A stretch of DNA of 64,000 nt from the NCBI RefSeq assembly GCF_014230355.1, contig NZ_JACLAX010000010.1:1-64000 (forward strand), given 5' to 3'. The notes under the pieces were generated by a model. That model worked only from the letters and a program-made list of their open reading frames with translations. It was not told the DNA's origin and made no database searches. Position numbers and translations under genes: made by a program. Below, in pieces: positions 43,912 to 52,836 of the stretch; the stretch's first letter is position 1; every line of letters starts with the position of its first letter. This stretch comes from Novosphingobium piscinae. Its GTDB lineage: Bacteria > Pseudomonadota > Alphaproteobacteria > Sphingomonadales > Sphingomonadaceae.

Positions 43912-45587
43912 AGGTGGGCGAACCCGCCGCCCGCCGTGGAGCGGTCTGCTGCGGGCGCGAAGGCATCGGGCTCGTCCTCGCTCAGCTGCTGGTCACCGCC
44001 GCCGCAGGCCTTGATCGCGCCCGCCGCATCATGGACCACCGCGCCGCGTTCCGCCGCCTTACGGCTGCGCTCGGCGGCGGCCTGCCAGTCGGCGGTCTGG
44101 GCCGGCGCCAGGGTGCGGCTGCGGTCGAACTGGAAGTCCACGGTCTTGCGCGACTGCGGGCCCCAGTAGTTGACCCGGCCGAGATCGTAGAAGGTCCGCT
44201 GGAACCCGGCCTTGAGGAAGGCCTTCAGGCAACCCAGCAGGTACTTGCGGCGATAGCCGGTGCCCTGCCACGGGTACGAGAACAGCGCTTTGCGCATGTA
44301 GAACCGGCGATAATTGTTCATCACCCGGTCGAGCAGCTCGCCGCGCTCCATCGCCGCCGGCTTGATGATCGGGGTGACGAAGTTGTACTTGTCGAAATCG
44401 TGGATCTCCACCTTGTCGCCCAGCTCCTCGAACAGGTTGGAGAAGGGCCAGGGCGTGTACATCGACCAGTTGGCGAGGTCCGGCTTCCAGTCCTGGGCCA
44501 TGCGGTAGGTCTCTTCGAGGGTCTCGGCGGTCTCGTTCTCCAGCCCGACGATGAACTGCGCCTCGACCAGGATGTCCGCCTCGCGCAGCAGGCGGATCGC
44601 CTTCTTGTTCTGCTCGACCGTGGTTTCCTTGTTGAACAGGTCCAGCTTGAGCTGCGCGGCCGCCTCGGTGCCGAGCGAGACGTGGACCAGCCCGGCCTTG
44701 CGGTAGAGCGCCAGGTAGTCCTCGTCGCGCAGGATGTCGGTGACGCGGGTGTTGATCCCCCACTGGATCCGCTCGGGCAGGCCGCGCGCGATCAGTTCCT
44801 CGCAGAAGGCGATGAACTTCTTGCGGTTGATCGTCGGCTCCTCGTCCGCAAGGATGAAGAAGCCCACGTCATGATCGTTGACCAGGGTCTCGATCTCGTC
44901 GACCACGGCCCTGGGATCGCGGATGCGGTAGTCGCGCCAGAACTTCCACTGCGAACAGAACGAGCAGGTGAACGGGCAGCCGCGCGCCATGTTGGGGATC
45001 GCCACCCGCTTGCCCAGCGGGATGTAGACGTACTTGCTCCACTCCAGGATGCCCCAGTCGGGCTTGATCTTCTCCAGGTCCTTGACCGTGGGTGCGGCCT
45101 TGGTGGCGATGATGTCCGGCCCGTCGAGGAAGGCCAGGCCCTGGATGGCGTGGCGGGCCAGCGGCCAGCGGCCTTCGTCGATGGCGCGGATCAGGTCGAG
45201 CAGGATCTCCTCGCCCTCGCCGCGGACGATCACGTCGATCCACGGCGCCTCGGTCAGGACCTGCTTGAACATGAAGGTGGCGTGGACCCCGCCCAGCATG
45301 GTGACGATCGCCGGCGACACCGCCTTGGCCAGGCGCAGCACCTCTTCGGCCTTGTAGATCGATGGCGTGATCGCCGTCGTGCCGACCACATCGGGCTTGA
45401 GCGCGCGGATTCGCGCCTCCAGCTCGGTATCGTCGACATGGTCGGTCATCGCATCGATGAAGTGCACGTCGTCATAGCCGGCCCCGCGCAGGGCTCCAGC
45501 CAGATAGGCAGCCCAGGCGGGCGGCCAGTTGCCTGCGATCTCGGCGCCGCCGGAGTGATAGTTGGGATGGACCAGAAGAATGCGCAT
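43908..45587 (-). CDS. bchE: BchE, oxygen-independent Mg-protoporphyrin IX monomethyl ester cyclase
   Basis: A 559-residue cobalamin-dependent radical SAM enzyme. The N-terminal B12-binding domain is at about 1-150 ([40 protein letters not shown]). The radical SAM cluster motif is [20 protein letters not shown], and a C-terminal domain follows ([38 protein letters not shown]). It forms the isocyclic E ring of bacteriochlorophyll without O2. First gene of bchE-bchJ(-sorAB). A PpsR/CrtJ-type site lies at its 5' leader. Confidence 0.97.
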   Translation of the reverse strand: MRILLVHPNYHSGGAEIAGNWPPAWAAYLAGALRGAGYDDVHFIDAMTDHVDDTELEARIRALKPDVVGTTAITPSIYKAEEVLRLAKAVSPAIVTMLGGVHATFMFKQVLTEAPWIDVIVRGEGEEILLDLIRAIDEGRWPLARHAIQGLAFLDGPDIIATKAAPTVKDLEKIKPDWGILEWSKYVYIPLGKRVAIPNMARGCPFTCSFCSQWKFWRDYRIRDPRAVVDEIETLVNDHDVGFFILADEEPTINRKKFIAFCEELIARGLPERIQWGINTRVTDILRDEDYLALYRKAGLVHVSLGTEAAAQLKLDLFNKETTVEQNKKAIRLLREADILVEAQFIVGLENETAETLEETYRMAQDWKPDLANWSMYTPWPFSNLFEELGDKVEIHDFDKYNFVTPIIKPAAMERGELLDRVMNNYRRFYMRKALFSYPWQGTGYRRKYLLGCLKAFLKAGFQRTFYDLGRVNYWGPQSRKTVDFQFDRSRTLAPAQTADWQAAAERSRKAAERGAVVHDAAGAIKACGGGDQQLSEDEPDAFAPAADRSTAGGGFAHL

Positions 45588-45592
45588 GGGAC

Positions 45593-45610
45593 TGTCTCGC
45601 CGGTTGGACA
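45593..45610. promoter_or_regulatory. PpsR/CrtJ-type site before bchE
   Basis: TGT-N12-ACA (TGTCTCGCCGGTTGGACA) matches the binding consensus of the photosynthesis repressor PpsR/CrtJ. The arms extend to ACTGTC/GACAGT. It ends 5 nt before the bchE start codon, so binding would block initiation or early elongation. No second copy was seen nearby. Confidence 0.6.
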
Positions 45611-45716
45611 GTCAACAGGATCAAGGCTGGCGCACGGACGCGCATTGATCCAGCGCAAGTGTGCTGCGCCTACCGGCGGATGGCCGGGTGAGGGAACCAG
45701 GGCTGGCGGAAAAGCG

Positions 45717-45761
45717 TGGATGCCCCGCGAGGATTCGAACCTCGATTGACGGAGTCAGAGT
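45717..45761. repeat. 45-bp direct repeat, left attachment site of the tRNA-Gln island
   Basis: Identical over 45 bp to 60808-60852, which is the 3' part of the intact tRNA-Gln gene. Beyond the last base the sequences diverge at once. This copy has only the T-arm, anticodon 3' side and acceptor end, so it is the displaced fragment created by integration. Confidence 0.93.
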
Positions 45762-45809
45762 GCGTTTTTGACGCTACGGAAACCTAGCTGTTTTAGCTAT
45801 TTGTTGCAT

Positions 45810-46967
45810 CTATGTAGCATTTGAGAACAGTGCGCGTTCGATGGCTGCCGCATCCTGGCGCCCCTTCTCGTGTTGTTCAAACAGATGGCCATAGGTGTCG
45901 AAGGTGACCTGTATGCTGCTGTGGCCCATCAGCACCTGAACCCGTTTGGCGTTGAGCCCCTGTTCGATCCAGAGGGATGCCGCTGCATGGCGGAACGCAT
46001 GGAGGCCGTACTTGGGAGACAACACGGTCTCTCCATGTTCCGAGACTGTTGCTCTCGCTACACCCGCCGCGATCTGGACCGGACCAACAATAGCGAGGGT
46101 TGCGGTGCGGTGCGATAGCGCCTTGGTTGCTCAAAATGTCGCACTTGCGGTCAAGTTACCTCGCGACGCCCGAGAAAAAGGGAAGGTAACTCCCCCTGCG
46201 AAAGGCGACTTGCGCGCGATATTGGAGGCTGCGGGCGAGCAAGCTGACTTGAAAACTCAGGTATTGGTCGAACTAGCGGTGTTTAGCGGTTTGCGAGCCT
46301 CCGAACTGCGGGGGCTGTCCTGGAAGGGCGTCGATTTCACCAACGGCACCGTTACTGTCAGCCAGCGAGCTGATGCTGCCGGCGTGATCGGCCCACCCAA
46401 GTCGAAGGCTGGTTTCCGCACCATTCCGCTTCCGCCGCGGGTCGTCACTCTCCTGAAAACGTGGAAACTCGCATGCCCAGTAAGCGACCTAGATCTGGTC
46501 TTTCCTAGCGAGCGCGGGAACCCTCGTTCTTGGGCTTCCGAAATGATGGACTTTAGCGATCGGAGTAGTCGCGATGTCATCGGCTTAGAGAGCGAGCTAC
46601 GCCATCCATCCAGGACGGACCGGACTTTGGGGGCTGTTAGCTGAGACAGCTTGATTGCTCCGCAGGCCGGGACAATGTGAAGCCTTACCTGCTGCTCATA
46701 GGCTGCGATCGTCGTGGGCTCACGGCCATTTGCACGTGCTGTATCCAACCAAAAATCAGCCGCTTTTGCGATCGTAACGGATGTCCTCTCCGGAGTGTGG
46801 ACTCCTCGTTGCACTTCAGCCCTAGCGGTGATGGCCCATTCCTCCGCATCACGCTTACGGGCGAACTGCTTTGCGCGGCGTATGCCCGCTTGGTCACGGT
46901 AGTCCACCAACCAAGCCTGCTTGGTTGTGCCATCCGGCAGGCACCAAACTCGCTTACGAATCGCCAT
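45810..46967 (-). pseudogene. Tyrosine-recombinase integrase, broken by an internal inversion
   Basis: The N-terminal part reads on the minus strand from 46967 (MAIRKRVWCLPDGTTKQ, SAM-like core-binding part through SLKSIISEAQERG near 46527). The middle part reads on the plus strand from about 46125 (LVAQNVALAVKLPRDAREKG, LVELAVFSGLRASELRGLSW with the first catalytic Arg, to LDLVFPSERGNP near 46525). The C-terminal part is again on the minus strand (VQIAAGVARATVSEHG, YGLHAFRHAAASLWIEQG with H-x-x-R, VLMGHSSIQVTFDTYGHLF with His and the nucleophile Tyr). Flipping the middle restores the order, but both joints still have frameshifts. The gene cannot make an active integrase as it stands. Its place next to the left attachment site is normal for such elements. 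Confidence 0.88.
46094..46526. other. Inverted segment inside the integrase gene
   Basis: Bounded by 8-bp inverted copies, CGAGGGTT (46094-46101) and AACCCTCG (46519-46526). The coding strand switches from minus to plus and back exactly at these points, which marks them as the recombination breakpoints. Confidence 0.75.
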
Positions 46968-47550
46968 GGCTTGAATCAAAATCGTAGTATTCGGTTGTTC
47001 TAGAATGGTTTGCATTAGCCCATGCAATCAATTCATCAGAAAATTTTGGCGAAAACGTGGCCATGCATGTTATCAGCTTTTCAATTATGATGTTTACATT
47101 CATAAAAGCAACAGAAGGATCTTGGAGAAATGAATCTGGAAATGACTCACCATTATTCACCGAAAACATGCCAATAGGCAGGCGTTTAGATCCGGTTAGT
47201 GCGTAGGTGAGCATACGAGATTGGATTCTAATGTAGAAAATTCGGTCGGGATTGGCGAATTTCTGCAGAATGTGAGGAATAGCGTCAATCACGCCAAACA
47301 AGACTTTACCGGCCAGCGCTATTGAGCGCTCTGGCGTGTGGCCCAGCTGGTTAAGCTCAAGGACGAAGGCAAGAAGAAAGGCGTGTTCGGCGCTATAGAC
47401 TGCGGCGTGGCCTCGTCCGGTGTTTGTACCGCGAGGGAAACCCAGCTTCTGAAAGTGCTTGAGCCGAGCCGCGAAAGTGGATCGGCGGCTGTCAGGTATC
47501 CCGTACATCACTTCGAGAGCCTGAATGATGTCCCCAAAGGTGTAAGTCAT
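46954..47550 (-). CDS. HTH-type protein of the element, unknown
   Basis: A 198-residue protein. The first 70 residues look like a MerR-type DNA-binding domain (FGDIIQALEVMYGIPDSRRS, FAARLKHFQKLGFPRG). The rest is hydrophobic-helical without clear homology (FLLAFVLELNQLGHTPERSI, FMNVNIIIEKLITCMATFSP). It is clearly lower in GC than its neighbours, a sign of foreign origin. Its end overlaps the integrase start by 14 nt, so it may regulate the integrase. ATG 47550 has GAGG 6 nt upstream. Confidence 0.65.
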   Translation of the reverse strand: MTYTFGDIIQALEVMYGIPDSRRSTFAARLKHFQKLGFPRGTNTGRGHAAVYSAEHAFLLAFVLELNQLGHTPERSIALAGKVLFGVIDAIPHILQKFANPDRIFYIRIQSRMLTYALTGSKRLPIGMFSVNNGESFPDSFLQDPSVAFMNVNIIIEKLITCMATFSPKFSDELIAWANANHSRTTEYYDFDSSHGDS

Positions 47551-47652
47551 GCGTTGCCTCATTATCGAAAGGGAACCGTTACCATTTCAGCTTGACGGCG
47601 CAAGTGAAATCGATAGGGTGGCGTTTCCATTTGAATTCCACACGAGGCGGTT

Positions 47653-47838
47653 GTGAGCAAGATCTCTGTTGACCTATTGCGGGGCGCAAAGGCTGCCGCT
47701 TGCTACCTTGGAGTGTCGCCGCGCACTGTTTATCACTTGGTCGAACATCGCCACCTGCCGTGCATCCGCAAGGGCGGAGCTCTGTATTTTCGTAAAACGG
47801 AGCTGGAAGCAGCTTTTCGCTCGGACACGGCTGAGTAA
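47653..47838 (+). CDS. Excisionase/AlpA-like HTH protein
   Basis: A 61-residue protein with a MerR/AlpA-like winged HTH (AAACYLGVSPRTVYHLVEHR, LPCIRKGGALYFRKTELEAA), the standard excisionase-family pattern. GTG start with GAGGCG upstream. Divergent from the HTH/integrase pair and 2 nt before the next gene. Confidence 0.8.
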   Translation: MSKISVDLLRGAKAAACYLGVSPRTVYHLVEHRHLPCIRKGGALYFRKTELEAAFRSDTAE

Positions 47839-47840
47839 GG

Positions 47841-48941
47841 ATGAGCAACCTTGTCCTCTCAGAAGTATGGAAGCGTAAGGTGGGTACGCACATGCGTAAG
47901 CACGTTCTGGTGCTGCTTGCCGACAAGGCGAGTGATGACGGTACTGGGATCTGGGCAAGCAAACCGCGCCTGGCGGCGGAATTGGAGGTCTCAAAGCCGA
48001 CGGTCATCAACACGATAAAGAGCCTCATCGACGATGGCCTTCTGGTGGAAAAGGGGCTGCGTCAAAACAGCAACGGCTTTACCAAGGATTATGCCATCAA
48101 CCTCGATGCGATCCGGCGTTTGCCCCTTGCGAATCAGTCGTGTCACCAGTCACGTTGTTTGACGGGTCAGAACGACAGACCGGTCAAACCGGATAACCTC
48201 AGCAGTCAAGCAGGTGCACCCCACCAGTCTAACAGTTTGACTCAAACCCCTCTCAACCAACCTGAACCCCCCTTAGGTGTCGCGCCAGCGCGCCACAAAC
48301 CAGCCGCCAGTTCGAAACAAGTTCGGGTTAATGTGCCCGTCGTTGGCTGTCATCTGCCCAAGGATTGGCAGCCCCCCGCTGTCAATGAACTGTCAGCCGC
48401 GGTAACCAGGATGGTCGCTCAATGGCCAGCCGGGGCTTTTGAGGCGTCCTGCAAGTCTTTCTACTTCCACTGGCAGAGCGCATCGGGTCCTAATGCCATC
48501 AAGCGCGACTGGACGTCCGCGCTCGAGCTTTGGCTGGTCCAAGATAATCTCAGGATGATGCAGGCCCTCGCAGCAGGCACCAGCTTTGAGTGGGCTGCGC
48601 CGACCCACGCCGCAAAACACAGCGTGTCCAAGCGCGTCATCGCTCGCAGCGACGAAGACCTGCGATCGCGTGCCATCCGTGCGGAGCTGGTAAAGCAGCT
48701 TGGCAAGCATGCCGTGGATCACTGGTTTAGCGCCGTCGCACTTCTCTGCGATGGCACCAATCTTCGCGTGATCTGTCCGAGCAATTGGGCCGAAGACTAC
48801 CTGCGCCGTACGTTCCATGCTGAGATGTCGCTTGCGGTAAAACGTGCAGTTGCTGACGGCGGTGCTGTGAGTGTCACGTTCGAGGTAGGAGCTGTCAGTG
48901 ATAACGCAGCTCGGCCTGAGGATGAAACAGATGCTCGGTAG
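47841..48941 (+). CDS. Helix-turn-helix replication-type protein with DnaA domain I-like C-terminus
   Basis: A 366-residue protein. The N-terminal winged HTH (VLVLLADKASDDGTGIWASK, PRLAAELEVSKPTVINTIKS) is typical of phage and plasmid replication-initiation helpers. The middle is a Pro/Gln-rich linker. The C-terminal 75 residues (AELVKQLGKHAVDHWFSAVA, LLCDGTNLRVICPSNWAEDY) resemble DnaA domain I, which recruits helicase. It probably starts replication or regulates element genes. It lacks an ATPase domain. Confidence 0.68.
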   Translation: MSNLVLSEVWKRKVGTHMRKHVLVLLADKASDDGTGIWASKPRLAAELEVSKPTVINTIKSLIDDGLLVEKGLRQNSNGFTKDYAINLDAIRRLPLANQSCHQSRCLTGQNDRPVKPDNLSSQAGAPHQSNSLTQTPLNQPEPPLGVAPARHKPAASSKQVRVNVPVVGCHLPKDWQPPAVNELSAAVTRMVAQWPAGAFEASCKSFYFHWQSASGPNAIKRDWTSALELWLVQDNLRMMQALAAGTSFEWAAPTHAAKHSVSKRVIARSDEDLRSRAIRAELVKQLGKHAVDHWFSAVALLCDGTNLRVICPSNWAEDYLRRTFHAEMSLAVKRAVADGGAVSVTFEVGAVSDNAARPEDETDAR

Positions 48942-49143
48942 CTGGGGATTGATGTCCTCGCTTGCCACCATGCCTCTCGGCACCGACGAGGCCTATCCGG
49001 ATTTAGATGCCCGGAGCCCGTTTTCCCGCTGGTGAGCTGCTTGCCGCAAGGGGGAAGCGTGACAGCCAGATATTCGCTCTTTGTTCTTGCATTTCGGAAC
49101 GCCCTACGACATTATGGCACAATTATTCCCTGAGGCGCCATGT

Positions 49144-50409
49144 ATGTCAGCGACGACCGAATTCTCCCTACTTCGCGCGAAGGCCGGCATCAGCATCGAG
49201 GATTTTGCCGACCAGGCCGGCTTCTCGCGCCGGACTGTCTACCGCTGGGAGAGCGGCGATGCGATCCCGCGGCTGGCGGCGGTCCGCCTGCTGAAGTCGA
49301 TGGCGCGCAAGAGCCGCGATACCCCAGCAAATAAAACTAGCAGTTTCCGTTTCATCGACCTGTTTGCAGGTATTGGTGGCCTACGCCGCGGCTTTGAAGA
49401 TTTCGGAGGGCGCTGCGTCTTCACCAGTGAGTGGGATAAATATTCCAAGCAGACCTACCTCGCGAACTTCGACTGCGAGCATGAGGTGGTGGGCGACATC
49501 ACCAAGGTACCAGTAGAGGAAATTCCCGCGCATGATCTGCTGCTTGCGGGTTTTCCCTGTCAGCCCTTTTCGATTGCCGGCGTGTCCAAGAAGAATGCTC
49601 TCAACCGCCCGCACGGCTTTGCCGACGAAACGCAGGGCACGTTATTCTTCAACGTCGCCCAAATAATCCGGCACCATCGCCCAAAGGCGTTTCTGCTCGA
49701 GAATGTCAAGAACCTCGTCAACCATGACAAAGGCCGGACTTTTGAGGTCATCCACCGCACGCTGACCGCCGAGCTCGGCTACCAAGTCCACTGGAAGGTC
49801 ATCAATGCCAAGTGCTTCGTGCCCCAGCAGCGTGAGCGCATTTTCATCGTCGGTTTCCGCGATGCAAATGATTTCACCTTCAGTGATCTGGTGCTGCCCG
49901 ACGCGCTCAATGGACCCCGGCTTGGAGCTATCTTGCACCCTGAGGACGGCACTGAGGAGGTCGATGCGCCGTATACTCGCGGCAATATCGGTTCCGTGTC
50001 GGAGAAATACACGCTGACCGACCACCTGTGGAAATATCTGCAGGATTATGCCGACAAGCATCGAGCCGCCGGTAATGGGTTTGGCTTCGGGCTAGTCGGA
50101 CGCGGCGACATCGCGCGCACTCTGTCTGCGCGCTACTACAAAGACGGCTCGGAAATCCTCGTCGCGCAGGAAGGCCGCAACCCGCGCCGGCTGACCCCGC
50201 GCGAATGCGCCCGCCTGATGGGGTTTGACGAACCCGGCGGCCGCGACTTTATCATTCCGGTCTCCGATACCCAGGCTTATCGTCAGTTTGGCAATTCGGT
50301 GGTGGTCCCGGTCGTCCGGGCCGTCGCTGAGCATATGTTGCCTTGGCTGATCGATCCTGCCGAGCTAGCGCCCGAACGACTCCAGAGAAAGCTCGCGCTT
50401 GCCGGGTGA
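49144..50409 (+). CDS. DNA (cytosine-5) methyltransferase, EcoRII/Dcm-like, with N-terminal HTH
   Basis: A 421-residue enzyme. An N-terminal XRE-type HTH (AGISIEDFADQAGFSRRTVY) probably autoregulates. The C5 methyltransferase motifs are all present: IDLFAGIGGLRRGF, the catalytic AGFPCQPFSIAGV, LENVKNLVNH, QQRERIFIVGF, RRLTPRECARLMGF and RQFGNSVVVPVV. The following Vsr and EcoRII-like genes point to the CCWGG specificity group. ATG 49144 is preferred; ATG 49114 is possible. Confidence 0.93.
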   Translation: MSATTEFSLLRAKAGISIEDFADQAGFSRRTVYRWESGDAIPRLAAVRLLKSMARKSRDTPANKTSSFRFIDLFAGIGGLRRGFEDFGGRCVFTSEWDKYSKQTYLANFDCEHEVVGDITKVPVEEIPAHDLLLAGFPCQPFSIAGVSKKNALNRPHGFADETQGTLFFNVAQIIRHHRPKAFLLENVKNLVNHDKGRTFEVIHRTLTAELGYQVHWKVINAKCFVPQQRERIFIVGFRDANDFTFSDLVLPDALNGPRLGAILHPEDGTEEVDAPYTRGNIGSVSEKYTLTDHLWKYLQDYADKHRAAGNGFGFGLVGRGDIARTLSARYYKDGSEILVAQEGRNPRRLTPRECARLMGFDEPGGRDFIIPVSDTQAYRQFGNSVVVPVVRAVAEHMLPWLIDPAELAPERLQRKLALAG

Positions 50410-50869
50410 TGTCGTCGATGCGGCTACGCGCAGCCGCATGATGGCCGGTATCCGCGGCCAGAACACAAAGCCTGAACTTGCAGTCCGCCGCGGCTTACAC
50501 GCTCTCGGCTTCCGTTTCCGGCTGCACGACCGCACGCTTCCCGGTCGCCCCGATCTCGTGCTGCCGCGCTGGCGCGCGGTGATCCAGGTCCAGGGCTGTT
50601 TCTGGCACGGACATGACTGTCCGCTGTTCCGCTGGCCGGGCACCCGGCAGGATTTCTGGCGGACCAAGATCGGTCGCAACATGGAGCGCGATCGTGAGAC
50701 CGACGCCGCGCTTGACCATGCCGGCTGGCGAGTGCTCAAAGTCTGGGAATGCGCTCTCAAGGGGCCGGGGCGTATCGGTGCCGACGCAGTAATCGCCGGC
50801 GTCGCGGAGTGGTTGCATTCCAAGGCGCGCACTGGAGTAATCAGGGGGGCAGACCGTGGCGGTGGGTGA
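50399..50869 (+). CDS. vsr: Very-short-patch mismatch repair endonuclease
   Basis: A 156-residue Vsr nuclease: DAATRSRMMAGIRGQNTKPE, LPGRPDLVLPRWRAVIQVQG (catalytic Asp), CFWHGHDCPLFRWPGTRQDF (zinc/His part) and GWRVLKVWECALKG. It starts at TTG 50399 inside the end of the methyltransferase gene. It repairs T:G mismatches arising from deamination of methylated cytosine, as with E. coli Dcm/Vsr. Confidence 0.94.
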   Translation: MPGDVVDAATRSRMMAGIRGQNTKPELAVRRGLHALGFRFRLHDRTLPGRPDLVLPRWRAVIQVQGCFWHGHDCPLFRWPGTRQDFWRTKIGRNMERDRETDAALDHAGWRVLKVWECALKGPGRIGADAVIAGVAEWLHSKARTGVIRGADRGGG

Positions 50870-52100
50870 GCTTGTCGAATGGCTCGAAGAGCACGGCGCG
50901 CCCGGCTTCACATGGTATGTGAAGCGGCTTTCTGGCAATGACACATTGGCCAATGGCAGCCACCAAGCCGGGCCCTACATTCCGCGTGATTTCCTGTTCG
51001 AGATATTCCCCGCGCTGAACCGCCGAGAGGTCAAGAACCCCGACGTTCGCTTCAACCTCTATCTCGACTCGCATTCCGACCATCGCGAGGTCCGTGCGAT
51101 CTGGTACAACAACCGTTTCCACGACACTGCAGCCGCACGTGGCCGTGACGAGACACGGGTAACGGGCTTCGGCGGCGGGGCATCCGCCCTGCTCGATCCT
51201 GAAAGTACCGGCGCGCTAGCGGTATTCGCGTTCAGCCGACCGCCTGCCGAAATCGCCGACTGCCACGTCTGGGTCTGCCGCCACGAGACCGAGGAGGAAA
51301 TCGTTGAAGACCGTGTCGGTCCGGTCGAACCCGGCAAGTACCTGATCTGGCCACCGGCGCAGGGGGGGCTGTTTGGGCTTCCGGCGCAAACGCCTGTACG
51401 CACGAGCTGCTGGCTCGACGATGCTGAGATTCCTGCAGAGTGGCGGGTGTGCTTCCCAAGCGGTGCCGACATCATCCGCCGCGCGGTCGAGTTGCGTCCC
51501 GACACTGCGCTTGACCCCGATCGCCGCCTGCTGCGCCGGCGCGAATGCGAGTTCGAAATCTTCCGCAGCGTTGAGCAGGCAATCGAATTACCGCACATCA
51601 CTGCCGGCTTTACGACGATCGACGCTTTCATCACCCGGGCGCAGACTATCTTGCAACGCCGCAAAGCGCGCTCGGGTCATTCCCTCGAGCTCCACGCCCG
51701 CGCCATTTTCGTCGAGGAACGGCTAGTCGAGGGCACGCACTTCGTGCACCAGCCTGAGTCCGAGCCAGGTAAGCGGCCCGATTTCCTGTTTCCGTCCGCC
51801 GCTGCCTATCACGATGGGTCGTTTCCCCGAGAGCGGCTGCGCATGCTCGCGGTGAAGACCACCTGCCGGGACCGCTGGCGCCAGATCCTAAATGAAGCCG
51901 ACCACATTCCAGCAAAGCATCTGCTAACCCTGCAGGAGGGTGTTTCAGAATCCCAGTTCCGCGAGATGACGCAGGCGGGGGTCCAGCTGGTCGTGCCAGC
52001 TGGGCTTTTTGAAAAGTTTCCGAAGCCGGTCCAGCCTCACCTGCAGACGCTCGAAAGCTTTATCAGCGATGTCCGGTTGCTACCGCTGGGAGCTAGGTGA
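50856..52100 (+). CDS. EcoRII-like type II restriction endonuclease
   Basis: A 414-residue protein with an N-terminal DNA-binding/effector domain (about 1-170) and a C-terminal PD-(D/E)XK nuclease domain: SGHSLELHARAIFVEERLVE, KRPDFLFPSAAAYHD, and RLRMLAVKTTCRDRWRQILN carrying the catalytic lysine. This two-domain layout and the C-terminal motif match EcoRII, an enzyme that needs two CCWGG sites. It starts at GTG 50856, overlapping vsr by 14 nt. With the methyltransferase it forms a complete restriction-modification system. Confidence 0.9.
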   Translation: MAVGELVEWLEEHGAPGFTWYVKRLSGNDTLANGSHQAGPYIPRDFLFEIFPALNRREVKNPDVRFNLYLDSHSDHREVRAIWYNNRFHDTAAARGRDETRVTGFGGGASALLDPESTGALAVFAFSRPPAEIADCHVWVCRHETEEEIVEDRVGPVEPGKYLIWPPAQGGLFGLPAQTPVRTSCWLDDAEIPAEWRVCFPSGADIIRRAVELRPDTALDPDRRLLRRRECEFEIFRSVEQAIELPHITAGFTTIDAFITRAQTILQRRKARSGHSLELHARAIFVEERLVEGTHFVHQPESEPGKRPDFLFPSAAAYHDGSFPRERLRMLAVKTTCRDRWRQILNEADHIPAKHLLTLQEGVSESQFREMTQAGVQLVVPAGLFEKFPKPVQPHLQTLESFISDVRLLPLGAR

Positions 52101-52590
52101 GCGGCACGCTGAAGGCCTGACTAGCCGCTGTGCTGGGCCGTTTGCAGGGCGAGCGTGATGTTCTTCCGTTGGAATAGATGCTGCCGCAGTTGAGGCGCGC
52201 CTAACAACTCTTGCCCGGAGCGATGCTGAAGCAGTCGCGGCAGCTTGCCGGACTTTATCAGCATTCGCCTGGCAGGACCGGTCTGGATCATTCGCTGCCC
52301 CGGATGATGCCGCAACAGAACTCGTCCTGTGCCGGACGAAGGTGGACAGCAGCCATTTTATGTTTGCCCCCGCCAAGTGTTAATCGGGGCTGCGATTCAC
52401 CGCCGAATGCGCGCTACCTATGATCATTTCCAATTTACCGAGAAGTCACTAACCAGCTGATATAGATAGATAAAGACGGCCAGCGCGATCGCGCTCGCAT
52501 AATATATCAGGAATGTTGGCCATATATTGTTGACATAAGATCGCTTGAATCCACATATTTGGCACTCCACCAGTGTGAGTGAGTCGGAAT
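52101..52590. other. Intergenic stretch with no assignable gene
   Basis: About 490 bases. A minus-strand frame of 64 codons (52121-52315) has no ribosome site or recognised family and may be a decayed remnant. The second half turns AT-rich (around 52440-52560), which suits a promoter for the following small gene. Confidence 0.5.
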
Positions 52591-52812
52591 ATGAGCTCAA
52601 AGCGGGAAAAGTTCGTCGATCTTGCGGAAGCGCGGGTGAACCGGGTCATCAAGGATCTGCAACTTGTGGGGAATCTGTCAAACAGGTCTGCCTATGAGTT
52701 TACCGAGGCCGACATCAAGAAGATGTTCTCGGCGGTGCAAAAGGCGGTTGAGGCAGCCAAGGGGCGCTTTGCCCGCAACGGCGACAGTGGCGGTGGCGAG
52801 TTTCGGCTCTGA
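52591..52812 (+). CDS. Small helical protein preceding the GHKL ATPase
   Basis: A 73-residue, highly charged helical protein (KREKFVDLAEARVNRVIKDL, YEFTEADIKKMFSAVQKAVE). It lies 24 nt before the truncated ATPase gene. Small proteins of this kind accompany large nuclease/ATPase defence genes in other genomes, but I cannot name its function. Confidence 0.65.
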   Translation: MSSKREKFVDLAEARVNRVIKDLQLVGNLSNRSAYEFTEADIKKMFSAVQKAVEAAKGRFARNGDSGGGEFRL

Positions 52813-52836
52813 GCTGCACTAGGAAGGGGATTGGAT

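Noticed and set aside
43914..45749. 611-codon plus-strand frame opposite bchE
   Set aside because: Shadow of bchE, whose radical SAM and B12 motifs are on the minus strand.
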